From Erythrobacter sp. HL-111 (GTDB taxonomy: Bacteria > Pseudomonadota > Alphaproteobacteria > Sphingomonadales > Sphingomonadaceae), in the NCBI RefSeq assembly GCF_900105095.1, contig NZ_LT629743.1, forward strand, positions 682,001 through 746,000: a stretch of DNA of 64,000 nucleotides, given 5' to 3'. Shown here piece by piece: positions 53,817-61,874 of this stretch (positions are counted from its first letter, which is position 1; every line of letters starts with the position of its first letter). Under the pieces are notes generated by a model that worked only from the letters and a program-made list of their open reading frames with translations, was not told the DNA's origin and made no database searches. A program made the translations under genes and the position numbers.

Positions 53817-54857
53817 ATGATCACGCGCCGCATTGCCCCTGCCTTCCTCGCTCTCCTGCTCTCTCTCGCCGGCCCTGCCGCGCCCTCGCTCGCCCAGGTC
53901 GAGGCGAATGACGGAATCGCCTTCGATGCCTATGTCGCGCAGCTCGCCGAGCGTGCCCGCGCGCAAGGGGTGAGCGAGGCGACCGTGCGCCGCATGACCG
54001 AAGGGCTTTCGCCCGATCCGCGGGTGATCCGGCTCGACCGCGGCCAGCCCGGCAGCCCGACGCGCAGCGGCTATCCCGCGCTCGCCCCCTATATCGACAC
54101 CCATGTGAACGCCGCGCGCATCGCCGGCGGGCGCGAGGTCTATCGCCGGAACCTCGCCACGCTGCGCCGGATCGAGCGGGATTTCGGCGTTCCGCCCGAG
54201 ATCATCGTGGCGATCTTCGGACACGAAACGAGCTACGGCCGGATCACCGGCGGCTTCGACCTCGCCCGCAGCCTGGCGACGCTTGCATGGGAGGGGCGCC
54301 GGCGCGAGCTTTTCGCGGACGAGTTCATCGCGCTGCTCAAGGTCGCCGATCGCGGTTTCGCGCGGGCGGAACTGACCGGAAGCTGGGCGGGCGCGATGGG
54401 CTATCCGCAGTTCCTGCCCTCGGTCTACGAACGGCTCGCGGTCGACGGCGACGGCGACGGGCGGGCGGACATCTTCGGCAACCGGGCCGACACCTTCGCC
54501 TCGATCGCGAATTATTTCCGCGATGCGGGATGGCGCACGGGCCAGCCCTGGGGCGTCCGGGCGAGCGTGCCCGGCGGGTTCGACGTCGATGCCTATCGCA
54601 CCAGGCTCGAAGCCCCGGTGTGCCCGCGCGTGCACGAGCGTCACAGCCGCTGGATGACGGTGGAGGAATGGCGCGCGCTCGGCGTGGTCCCTCAGCGCCC
54701 GCTCGCACCCGGCACGCTCGTCTCGCTGTTCCGGCCCGACGGCCCCGGCACGCCCGCCTGGCTGCTGACCGGGAATTACCGCGTGATCCTCGAATACAAC
54801 TGCTCCAACTACTACGCGATGAGCGTCGGCCTGCTTGCGGACGAAATCGTGAACTGA
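53817..54857 (+). CDS. Lytic murein transglycosylase (MltB/SLT2 family)
   Basis: The 346-residue exported enzyme cleaves peptidoglycan glycan strands to anhydromuropeptides. The signal peptide is MITRRIAPAFLALLLSLAG with cleavage near SLA-QVE. The catalytic Glu lies in IVAIFGHETSYGRITG. GSWAGAMGYPQFLPSVYERLAVDGDGDG (two blocks) and DTFASIANYFRDAGW are MltB-family motifs. No lipobox is seen, so it is probably soluble periplasmic rather than a lipoprotein. It precedes the D,D-carboxypeptidase gene, giving two adjacent murein hydrolases. Confidence 0.92.
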   Translation: MITRRIAPAFLALLLSLAGPAAPSLAQVEANDGIAFDAYVAQLAERARAQGVSEATVRRMTEGLSPDPRVIRLDRGQPGSPTRSGYPALAPYIDTHVNAARIAGGREVYRRNLATLRRIERDFGVPPEIIVAIFGHETSYGRITGGFDLARSLATLAWEGRRRELFADEFIALLKVADRGFARAELTGSWAGAMGYPQFLPSVYERLAVDGDGDGRADIFGNRADTFASIANYFRDAGWRTGQPWGVRASVPGGFDVDAYRTRLEAPVCPRVHERHSRWMTVEEWRALGVVPQRPLAPGTLVSLFRPDGPGTPAWLLTGNYRVILEYNCSNYYAMSVGLLADEIVN

Positions 54858-54907
54858 TCGCCGCGCACGCCTCGCCAAGCGGGACGGGCGGGGTTATAGG
54901 CGCGCGG

Positions 54908-56095
54908 GTGAGAGGTGTGAGACCCCGTTCGATGATGGCCATGGCTCTGGCGGCGCTGGCGTTCGTCCATGCGCCCGCGCCCGCGGGCCCTGCTGGCGAA
55001 GGCCGGTCGGCGGCACCCGCGATCCCGCCGGGCGACGAAGTGCCGATCGCGCTTCTCGTGGATGTCTCCTCCGGTCAGATCCTCCACCAGCGCAATGCGC
55101 GGCGGCGTTTCGTCCCCGCCTCGATGACCAAGACCATGAGCGCCTATGTCGCCTTCGAGCTGATCGAGCAGGGCAGGCTCGACCCGGGGCAGGTGATGAC
55201 GATCCGGCCCGAGACCTGGCGCGCCTGGAGCGGCAAGGGTTCGACCATGTGGCTGCCGGCCGATGCCCGGGTCACGGTAAATGACCTGCTGATGGGCCTC
55301 ATGACCGTTTCCGCCAATGACGCGGCGATCGTGCTGGCCGAGGGCGCGGCGGGATCGGTCGAGAACTGGGCGGCGCTGATGAACGTGCACGCGCGCGAAC
55401 TCGGCATGACCGACAGCCATTTCGCCAACCCCAACGGCTGGATGGACGAAGGCCGCACCTTCACCAGCGCGCGCGATCTCGCCCTGCTCGCCGAGGCGAT
55501 GATCCGCCGCCATCCCGAAAAATTCCGGCGCTACATCGGCAACGAAAACTTCACCTACAACGACGTGACGCAGGGCAATCACGACCCGCTGATCGGCCGG
55601 GTCAGGGGCGCGGAGGGGATCAAGACCGGCTTCACCAACGAGGCGGGCTTCGGCTTTCTCGGCACGGTCAGGCGCGGGGCCCAGCGGCTCGTGCTCGTCA
55701 CCGCCGGGGTTGACCGCGGCGATGCACGCGACGGCTGGGCGCGGCGTTATGTCGAGTGGGGCTTTTCCGCCTTCGAGCGGCGGCGCCTTTTCGATGCGGG
55801 CGAGGAGGTCGCACAGGCACGGGTGCAGGGCGGCTCCGCCCGCCGGGTCACGCTCGTCGCGGATCGCCCGGTCGAGGTCAGCGTCCCGCGCGGGCGTGCG
55901 GGGGAGATGACATTGAGCGTCCGCTACGACGGCCCGCTGCGCGCTCCGGTGGCGGCGGGAAGCCGGGTGGCGACCCTCAGGATCGAGGTGCCGGGCATGG
56001 ATGAGGCGCGCATTCCCCTGTTCGCGGGCGAGCCGGTCGGGATCGCGGGACCGCTCGACCGGATCGTCAACGCCTTCGCGCGGTGGCTTGGCTGA
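54908..56095 (+). CDS. D-alanyl-D-alanine carboxypeptidase (PBP5/6-like)
   Basis: The 395-residue penicillin-binding protein trims the terminal D-Ala of peptidoglycan stem peptides. The three active-site motifs are present: S-x-x-K in FVPASMTKTMSAYVAF, S-x-N in MTVSANDAAIVLAEG, and K-T-G in AEGIKTGFTNEAGFG. A signal sequence (SMMAMALAALAFVHAPAPAG) precedes the domain, and the C-terminal beta domain with a final amphipathic region (PLDRIVNAFARWL) may anchor it to the membrane. The GTG at 54908 is one of several possible starts (GTG 54917, ATG 54932). The stop overlaps tmk as TGATG. Confidence 0.92.
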   Translation: MRGVRPRSMMAMALAALAFVHAPAPAGPAGEGRSAAPAIPPGDEVPIALLVDVSSGQILHQRNARRRFVPASMTKTMSAYVAFELIEQGRLDPGQVMTIRPETWRAWSGKGSTMWLPADARVTVNDLLMGLMTVSANDAAIVLAEGAAGSVENWAALMNVHARELGMTDSHFANPNGWMDEGRTFTSARDLALLAEAMIRRHPEKFRRYIGNENFTYNDVTQGNHDPLIGRVRGAEGIKTGFTNEAGFGFLGTVRRGAQRLVLVTAGVDRGDARDGWARRYVEWGFSAFERRRLFDAGEEVAQARVQGGSARRVTLVADRPVEVSVPRGRAGEMTLSVRYDGPLRAPVAAGSRVATLRIEVPGMDEARIPLFAGEPVGIAGPLDRIVNAFARWLG

Positions 56096-56748
56096 TGGCG
56101 TCGCGCGGGGGGCGGGGCCGCTTCATCGCCTTCGAGGGCGGGGAGGGGGCCGGCAAGTCGACCCAGGCGCGCCTGCTCGCCGAGGCACTGGCGGGGCGCG
56201 GCATCCCGGTCGAAACCACCCGCGAACCCGGCGGCACGCCCGGTGCCGAAGCGATCCGCGGCCTGCTCCTGACGCCCCCCGGCGAGGGCTGGACCGGCGA
56301 GGCCGAGGCGCTGCTCTTCGCCGCCGCGCGGGCCGATCACGTCGCACGCCGCATCCGCCCCGCGCTCGAGGCCGGGCGCTGGGTGGTGTGCGACCGCTTC
56401 GTCGATTCGAGCCGCGCCTACCAGGGCGGAGCGGGGGGATTGGGCGACGCGGCGATCCTTGCGCTGCACGACTTCGGCAGCGGCGGGCTGCGGCCCGACC
56501 TGACGGTGCTGCTCGACGTTGCAGAGGCGCAGGTCGCCCGCCGCCTCGCCGCCCGCGACGGGGCGCAGAGCGATGCGATCGGCGGGCGCAGCGCGAATTA
56601 CCATCGCGCGGTCGCCGCGAGCTTCCGCCGCATGGCCGCAGCCGATCCGGCGGGAATCGCGGTGATCGACGGAGCGGGCGAGCCGGAAGAGGTGCAAGCC
56701 CGCGTCCTCGCCGCGCTCGCGCCGATCATGCCGGAAGGGGCGCGCTGA
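56095..56748 (+). CDS. tmk: Thymidylate kinase
   Basis: The 217-residue enzyme phosphorylates dTMP to dTDP. The P-loop is FIAFEGGEGAGKSTQARLLAE. The DRX motif lies in WVVCDRFVDSSRAYQG, and TREPGGTPGAEAIRGLLL is the dTMP-binding region. The ATG at 56095 overlaps the carboxypeptidase stop by one base; a GTG four codons upstream is less likely. It is followed by holB with the same kind of one-base overlap. The tmk-holB-metG-tatD order is typical of alphaproteobacteria. Confidence 0.96.
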   Translation: MASRGGRGRFIAFEGGEGAGKSTQARLLAEALAGRGIPVETTREPGGTPGAEAIRGLLLTPPGEGWTGEAEALLFAAARADHVARRIRPALEAGRWVVCDRFVDSSRAYQGGAGGLGDAAILALHDFGSGGLRPDLTVLLDVAEAQVARRLAARDGAQSDAIGGRSANYHRAVAASFRRMAAADPAGIAVIDGAGEPEEVQARVLAALAPIMPEGAR

Positions 56749-57719
56749 TGGATTGGCCCAATCACGAGCGGCCGTGGCGCGAATGGCGCATGGCAACCGG
56801 CGGAGCGCGGATGCACCATGGCTGGATCCTCGCGGGCAAGCGCGGCCTGGGCAAGCGCGACTTCGCGCTCGCCGCCGCGGCCGAACTGGTCGCCGAGCCC
56901 GGCGTGAGGCAGCCAGCCGATCCCGCCAACCATCCCGATATCGTGACTCTCACCCACGGGCCGAAGGACGACAAGGCCGAACGCGCCGCGGCCGAGGGCA
57001 AGCCCTTCGAGCGTGCCCGCAGCATTCGCATCCGGCAGATCCGCGCGATGCAGCGCCGCCTCACCACCCGGCCGACGATCGGCAGCCGGCGGGTCGTCAT
57101 CATCGACCCGGCCGACGATCTGGAACGCGCCGCGGCCAATGCGCTGCTGAAAAGCCTCGAAGAACCGCCGCAGGGAACCTTCTTCATGCTGGTCACCCAC
57201 GCGCCTGCGCGCCTCCTGCCGACGATCCGCTCGCGCTGCCGGGTGCTGCGGTTCCCGCCGCTGACCGACGCCGAACTTGCCGCCATGCTCGATGCGGACG
57301 GGGCGGGCGGGGACCCGGGCGAACGGGCGGCAGCGATGAAGGCGGCGGAAGGCTCCTTCGGCGCGGCGCGGCGGTTTGCCGAACAGAAGCTGGGGGCGCT
57401 GGCCGAGGTGATGGAGACGCTCCTTGCCGAAGGCGATCCGGCGATGACCGGGCGGGGGGAGCTCGCGGCCCTGATCGGCCCGCGCGCCGACCGCGAACGC
57501 CTGCAGGCGGCGTTCGACCTCGCCCGGGCGCTGGTCGCCGCGCGCGCGCGGGAAACCGGCTCGAACGCCGAACGCGGCGCACTGGTCGAGGCGCACGCGC
57601 GGCTCGTCGAACTCGCGCGGGATGCTCCGATCCACAATTACGACACGGGGCTCCTCGCGCTTGAGATCGGAACCTTGCTTGTCGGGGCGAGCGCGGCTAG
57701 CGAACCGGCCCATGGCTGA
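56748..57719 (+). CDS. holB: DNA polymerase III subunit delta' (HolB)
   Basis: The 323-residue clamp-loader subunit helps load the beta clamp. The N-terminal region HHGWILAGKRGLGKRDFALA keeps a P-loop-like G-x3-G-x-G-K without S/T, as expected for the non-hydrolysing delta' subunit. IIDPADDLERAAANALLKSLEEPP and THAPARLLPTIRSRCRVLRF contain the S-R-C sensor-type motif of clamp loaders. No zinc-binding cysteines are seen. It is preceded by tmk and overlaps metG by eight bases. Confidence 0.93.
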   Translation: MDWPNHERPWREWRMATGGARMHHGWILAGKRGLGKRDFALAAAAELVAEPGVRQPADPANHPDIVTLTHGPKDDKAERAAAEGKPFERARSIRIRQIRAMQRRLTTRPTIGSRRVVIIDPADDLERAAANALLKSLEEPPQGTFFMLVTHAPARLLPTIRSRCRVLRFPPLTDAELAAMLDADGAGGDPGERAAAMKAAEGSFGAARRFAEQKLGALAEVMETLLAEGDPAMTGRGELAALIGPRADRERLQAAFDLARALVAARARETGSNAERGALVEAHARLVELARDAPIHNYDTGLLALEIGTLLVGASAASEPAHG

Positions 57720-59301
57720 GACCGACCCCGCCCCCTTCTACGTCACCACCGCGATCAGCTACCCCAATGGCAGGCCGCATATCGGCCATGCCTACGAGGC
57801 GATCGCGGCCGATGTCATCGCGCGTTTCCAGCGGATGCGGGGGCGCGACGTGCGGTTCCAGACCGGGACCGACGAACACGGGCTCAAGATGGCGCGCAAG
57901 GCTGCCGAACAGGGCCGCACCGCGCGCGATCTCGCCGATGAAATGTCGGGCTATTTCCGCGATATGTGCGACGCTCTTGACGTGCGTTACGATCGTTTCA
58001 TCCGCACGGTGGAGGACGATCACCATCGCGCGAGCCGGGCGATCTGGCAGCGGATGGAAGCGGCGGGCGACCTTTATCTCGACCGCTACGAGGGCTGGTA
58101 CTCGGTCCGTGACGAGGCCTATTACGACGAGAGCGAACTGGTCGAAGGCGAAAGCGGCGAAAGGCTCTCCCCGCAGGGAACGCCGGTCGAATGGACGGTC
58201 GAGGAAAGCTGGTTCTTCCGCCTGTCGAAATACCAGGACCGCCTGCTCGAACTGCTCCGCACGCCGGGCTTCCTCGAACCGGCGAGCCGCCGCAACGAAA
58301 TGATCGCCTTTGTCGAACAGGGCCTGCGCGACCTGTCGGTGAGCCGCACCAGTTTCGACTGGGGGGTCAAGGTGCCGGGTTCGGACGGCACGGATTCCGG
58401 GCACGTGATGTATGTCTGGGTCGATGCGCTGACCAACTACCTCACCGGGCTCGGCTTTCCGGACGAGACCGGGGACATGGCGAAATTCTGGCCCGCCGAC
58501 CTGCACCTCATCGGCAAGGACATCGTGCGCTTCCACACGATCTACTGGCCCGCTTTCCTGATGAGCGCGGACCTGCCGGTCCCGAAGAAGGTATTCGGCC
58601 ACGGCTTCCTGCTCAACCGCGGGCAGAAGGAATCGAAATCGCTCGGCAACGTCACCGATCCGCTGGCACTGGCGGAGAGGTTCGGCGTCGATGCCCTGCG
58701 CTATTTCCTGCTGCGCGAGGTCGCTTTCGGACAGGATGGTTCCTATTCGCCCGAAGCGATCGTCACGCGGGCCAATGCGGAACTCGCCAATTCCTTCGGC
58801 AATCTGGCCCAGCGCACGCTGTCGATGATTGCGAAGAACATGGACGGGCATCTCGAGGCATTCGAGCCTGCCGAGGTTGATCGCAAGCTGCTGTCGCTGG
58901 TCGGCGACGCGTGCCTGCGCGAACTGCCGCAGGCTTTCGAGGCGCTTGCCTTCTCCACCGGGATCGAGGCGTGGCTGCGCGCGGTCCATGCCTGCAACCA
59001 GTATGTCGACGAACAGGCACCCTGGACCCTGCGCAAGACCGATCCGGAACGAATGAAGGCGGTGCTCCTTACCCTGTTCATGGCGCTGCGCGACCTTGCC
59101 ATCGCGATCCGGCCCGTCGTGCCGACGAAGGCCGCGGACCTGCTCGACCAGCTCGGCGTGCCGGCGGACGAGCGACAATATGAACACCTGCAGGACCCGG
59201 ACTGGTTCCGCCGCCTCGTCATGGCGGGCTTCACCGTGAACAGTCCCACGCCGATCTTCCCGCGGCTCGAACTGCCGGAGGCGGCGCAAGGAGCGGCATG
59301 A
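57712..59301 (+). CDS. metG: Methionyl-tRNA synthetase (short form without zinc knuckle)
   Basis: The 529-residue class I synthetase charges tRNA-Met. The HIGH-type motif is SYPNGRPHIGHAYEAI. FQTGTDEHGLKMARKA, WTVEESWFFRLSKYQDRLLEL and FDWGVKVPGSD mark the MetG2-like type lacking the four-cysteine insert. WPAFLMSADLPVPKKVFGHGF leads into the KMSKS loop, which here reads QKESKSLGNVTDP. The C-terminal anticodon-binding helices follow, and there is no appended EMAP-like domain. It starts within the end of holB (eight-base overlap). Confidence 0.96.
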   Translation: MAETDPAPFYVTTAISYPNGRPHIGHAYEAIAADVIARFQRMRGRDVRFQTGTDEHGLKMARKAAEQGRTARDLADEMSGYFRDMCDALDVRYDRFIRTVEDDHHRASRAIWQRMEAAGDLYLDRYEGWYSVRDEAYYDESELVEGESGERLSPQGTPVEWTVEESWFFRLSKYQDRLLELLRTPGFLEPASRRNEMIAFVEQGLRDLSVSRTSFDWGVKVPGSDGTDSGHVMYVWVDALTNYLTGLGFPDETGDMAKFWPADLHLIGKDIVRFHTIYWPAFLMSADLPVPKKVFGHGFLLNRGQKESKSLGNVTDPLALAERFGVDALRYFLLREVAFGQDGSYSPEAIVTRANAELANSFGNLAQRTLSMIAKNMDGHLEAFEPAEVDRKLLSLVGDACLRELPQAFEALAFSTGIEAWLRAVHACNQYVDEQAPWTLRKTDPERMKAVLLTLFMALRDLAIAIRPVVPTKAADLLDQLGVPADERQYEHLQDPDWFRRLVMAGFTVNSPTPIFPRLELPEAAQGAA

Positions 59302-60077
59302 TGCTCGTCGACAGCCACTGCCACCTCGAATACAAGGGCCTTGTCGAGGACCAGCAGGGCGTCCTCGCCCGCGCCCGCGCAGCCGGGGTAGGCGCCTTCC
59401 TCAACATCTCGACCCGCAAGTCCGAGTGGGAACAGGTCGTGGGCACCGCGAAGCGCGAAAGCGACGTCTTCGCCAGCGTCGGCATCCACCCGCACGAAGC
59501 CGACGCCCACGCCGACCTCGGCCGCGCCACGCTGCTTGCGGCGAGCGAGGACCCCCGCGTGATCGGCATCGGGGAAACCGGGCTCGATTACTATTACGAT
59601 CATTCCGACCGCGAAACGCAGGCGCGCCTGTTCCGGATGCACATCGGCGTCGCGCGCGAAACCGGCCTGCCGGTCATCATCCACACCCGCGATGCAGAGG
59701 ACGATACCTTCGCGATCCTCGAGGAGGAGATGGGGAAGGGGGCCTTTCCGGCGCTGATCCACTGCTTCACCGCCTCGGCGGATTTCGGGCGCAAGGTGCT
59801 GGAACTTGGCCTGACGATCTCGCTTTCGGGCATCGTGACATTCAGGAACGCGAAGGAATTGCAGGCGGTCGCCGCGCAGATCCCGGAAGACCGCCTGCTC
59901 GTCGAAACCGACAGCCCCTTCCTCGCGCCCGTGCCGAACCGCGGCAAGGTGTGCGAGCCGGCCTATGTCGCGGACACCGCCCGCTTCGTGGCGGACCTGC
60001 GCGGGGTCGAGCCCGAACGGCTCGCCGAAAGGACCACGGCCAATTTCTCGAAACTGTTCACGCGGGCGATGCTGTGA
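59298..60077 (+). CDS. tatD: TatD family metal-dependent hydrolase (DNase)
   Basis: The 259-residue TIM-barrel hydrolase has two divalent metals; TatD homologues show 3'-5' DNase activity. MLVDSHCHLEY carries the H-x-H, IGETGLDYYYDHSDRETQ the bridging glutamate, PVIIHTRDAEDD and LIHCFTASADF further metal-binding histidines, and LLVETDSPFLAPVPNRGKVCEP the metal-binding aspartate. The second of the two adjacent ATGs could be used instead. It overlaps metG by four bases and the MBL gene by four. Confidence 0.95.
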   Translation: MMLVDSHCHLEYKGLVEDQQGVLARARAAGVGAFLNISTRKSEWEQVVGTAKRESDVFASVGIHPHEADAHADLGRATLLAASEDPRVIGIGETGLDYYYDHSDRETQARLFRMHIGVARETGLPVIIHTRDAEDDTFAILEEEMGKGAFPALIHCFTASADFGRKVLELGLTISLSGIVTFRNAKELQAVAAQIPEDRLLVETDSPFLAPVPNRGKVCEPAYVADTARFVADLRGVEPERLAERTTANFSKLFTRAML

Positions 60078-60856
60078 AGGTCATCCTGCTCGGCTCGGGC
60101 ACGTCGACCGGCGTGCCGCGCGTCGGCGGGCCGGACGGGGCGGGTGACTGGGGCGATTGCGATCCCGCCGAGCCGCGCAATCGCCGCACCCGCGTCTCGG
60201 TCCTGGTCGAAAGCGACGAGGGCGCGCGGCTGCTGGTCGACACGTCGAGCGATTGCCGCGCGCAATTGCTCGCGAACCGGGTGGACCGGGTGGACGGGGT
60301 GTTCTGGACCCACGATCACGCCGATCACTGCCACGGCATCGACGACCTGCGTGTCCTTCGCTACGGGCGCGGCGGGCCGATCCCGGGCTACGCCTCGACC
60401 GAGACGGTGCGCCGGCTGCGCCAGCGTTTCGGTTACGTCTTTGCCGGGCAGGACGGCTATCCCACCATCGTCAATCTCGACACGCTCGACCGGCTCCGCA
60501 TCGTCGCGGGCTTTTCGGTCGACTGGGTGCAGATGGACCACGGCCCGGGCGAAACGACCGGCTATCGCTTCGAAGCCGATGGCAAGAGCATCGTCTATGC
60601 CACCGATTTCTCGAGGATTTCAGATGAGATGATCGAAACCTTCCACGGTGCGGACGTGCTGGTCAGCGATTGCCTGCGGCGCGAACCGCATCCGACGCAC
60701 GCGCATCTCGGCATGGCGATCGAGCTCGCCGAACGCTGCGAGGCGAAGCGGCTCGTGCTGAGCCATCTCGACAAGAGCATGGATTACCGCAAGCTCTGCG
60801 ACGAGGTGCCGGGGCATGTCATCGTCGGCTATGACGGGCTGGAGGTCATCGCGTGA
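60074..60856 (+). CDS. MBL-fold metallohydrolase (PhnP-like)
   Basis: The 260-residue metallo-beta-lactamase-fold hydrolase opens with VILLGSGTSTGVPRVGG, the pattern of PhnP-type phosphodiesterases. Zinc ligands are visible in WTHDHADHCHGIDDLR (H-x-H-x-D-H), QMDHGPGETTGYRFE, IVYATDFSRISDEM and LVLSHLDKSMDY. The true substrate is unknown; tRNA or cyclic phosphate processing are possibilities. The GTG at 60074 overlaps the tatD stop as GTGA. The tatD-MBL pair is conserved in the lineage. Confidence 0.9.
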   Translation: MKVILLGSGTSTGVPRVGGPDGAGDWGDCDPAEPRNRRTRVSVLVESDEGARLLVDTSSDCRAQLLANRVDRVDGVFWTHDHADHCHGIDDLRVLRYGRGGPIPGYASTETVRRLRQRFGYVFAGQDGYPTIVNLDTLDRLRIVAGFSVDWVQMDHGPGETTGYRFEADGKSIVYATDFSRISDEMIETFHGADVLVSDCLRREPHPTHAHLGMAIELAERCEAKRLVLSHLDKSMDYRKLCDEVPGHVIVGYDGLEVIA

Positions 60857-61026
60857 GCCAGTACGACATCATCGCCATCGTCAGCCTGCTTGGCTGGCTG
60901 GTCATCGCGGGGAGCGCGCTTGCGTCCTACCGGCTCGGATGGGGACAGATCGCGCGCATGGCGCTGACCTGGCTCGCTATCTTCGCCGGTTTGTTCCTGC
61001 TGGTGGGGTTCTTCATCCAGGGATGA
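60853..61026 (+). CDS. 57-residue membrane miniprotein
   Basis: A short reading frame begins with GTG overlapping the MBL stop (GTGA) and ends at TGA 61024-61026. The translation, MSQYDIIAIVSLLGWLVIAG onward, has two hydrophobic stretches: IIAIVSLLGWLVIAGSALAS and, after the polar YRLGWGQIARMAL, LTWLAIFAGLFLLVGFFI. It therefore looks like a two-helix inner-membrane protein. The tight coupling, the GC-typical codon use and the clean hairpin topology support its being a real gene. I know no function. Confidence 0.7.
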   Translation: MSQYDIIAIVSLLGWLVIAGSALASYRLGWGQIARMALTWLAIFAGLFLLVGFFIQG

Positions 61027-61054
61027 GACGGCCTTCACCCAGTTCGTATTTTAC

Positions 61055-61068
61055 ATAATATATATTAT
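61055..61068. other. AT-rich 14-bp palindrome upstream of mazG
   Basis: ATAATATATATTAT is a perfect palindrome and lies within a run of about 24 A/T-rich bases (61047-61068) in otherwise GC-rich DNA. It is 28 nt before the mazG ATG. It could be a promoter -10 region, an operator, or an easily melted site; none is proven. Confidence 0.45.
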
Positions 61069-61095
61069 CCACCCAAGCTGTCGGGAGCGAAGTTC

Positions 61096-61872
61096 ATGAA
61101 CGAGGTCCCCTCTTCCCCGCAATTGCAGCGCCTCCTCGCGATCATGGCGCGGCTGCGCGATCCGCAGTCTGGATGCGAATGGGACCTCGCGCAGGACTTT
61201 GCCAGCATCGCGCCCTATACGATCGAGGAAGCCTACGAGGTCGCCGACGCGATCGAACGCGGCGACATGGTCGAGCTCAGGGACGAACTCGGCGATCTGC
61301 TGCTCCAGGTCGTCTTTCACGCCCGCATGGCCGAGGAAGCCGGCCTGTTCGCCTTCGACGACGTTGCCCGCTCGATCAGCGACAAGATGGAGGCGCGCCA
61401 CCCGCACATCTTCGGCGGCGAAGGCGGCACGATGGGCGAAACCCGCTGGGAGAACCTCAAGCAGGCCGAACGCGCGGAGAAGGGCATGGCCAGCGCGCTC
61501 GACGGGGTCGCGCTCGCCCTGCCGGCGCTCATGCGCGCGCAGAAACTGCAGAAACGCGCTGCCCGCACCGGGTTCGACTGGCCCGATCCGAAGGGGTCCG
61601 AAGCCAAGATCATCGAGGAAATAGAGGAACTTAACACCGCTTCTTCGCAGGAGGACAAGGTCGAGGAAGCGGGCGACCTGCTCTTCGCCGCGGTCAATTT
61701 CGTCCGCGCCCACGGGATCGCCGCGGAAGACGCCCTGCGCGCTGCCAATGCCAAGTTCGAACGCCGCTTCCGGGCGATGGAATCGAGGGCCGGGGACGCC
61801 TTCGCGGAGCTATCGCTCGACCAGCAGGAAGCTCTCTGGCAGGAGGTCAAGCGGGACGAGGAAACCGTTTGA
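61096..61872 (+). CDS. mazG: Nucleoside triphosphate pyrophosphohydrolase MazG
   Basis: The 258-residue all-alpha NTP pyrophosphatase hydrolyses NTPs to NMPs and may affect (p)ppGpp levels and clear damaged nucleotides. Two MazG modules are visible. The first has LRDPQSGCEWDLAQDF, YTIEEAYEVADAIE and LRDELGDLLLQVVFHARMAEE, with the E-E-x2-E and E-x2-D metal-binding pattern. The second has EEIEELNTASSQEDKVEEAGDLLFAAVNF. The catalytic metal site is intact. It is convergent with hflX; the two stops are two bases apart. An AT-rich palindrome lies just upstream. Confidence 0.95.
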   Translation: MNEVPSSPQLQRLLAIMARLRDPQSGCEWDLAQDFASIAPYTIEEAYEVADAIERGDMVELRDELGDLLLQVVFHARMAEEAGLFAFDDVARSISDKMEARHPHIFGGEGGTMGETRWENLKQAERAEKGMASALDGVALALPALMRAQKLQKRAARTGFDWPDPKGSEAKIIEEIEELNTASSQEDKVEEAGDLLFAAVNFVRAHGIAAEDALRAANAKFERRFRAMESRAGDAFAELSLDQQEALWQEVKRDEETV

Positions 61873-61874
61873 AT

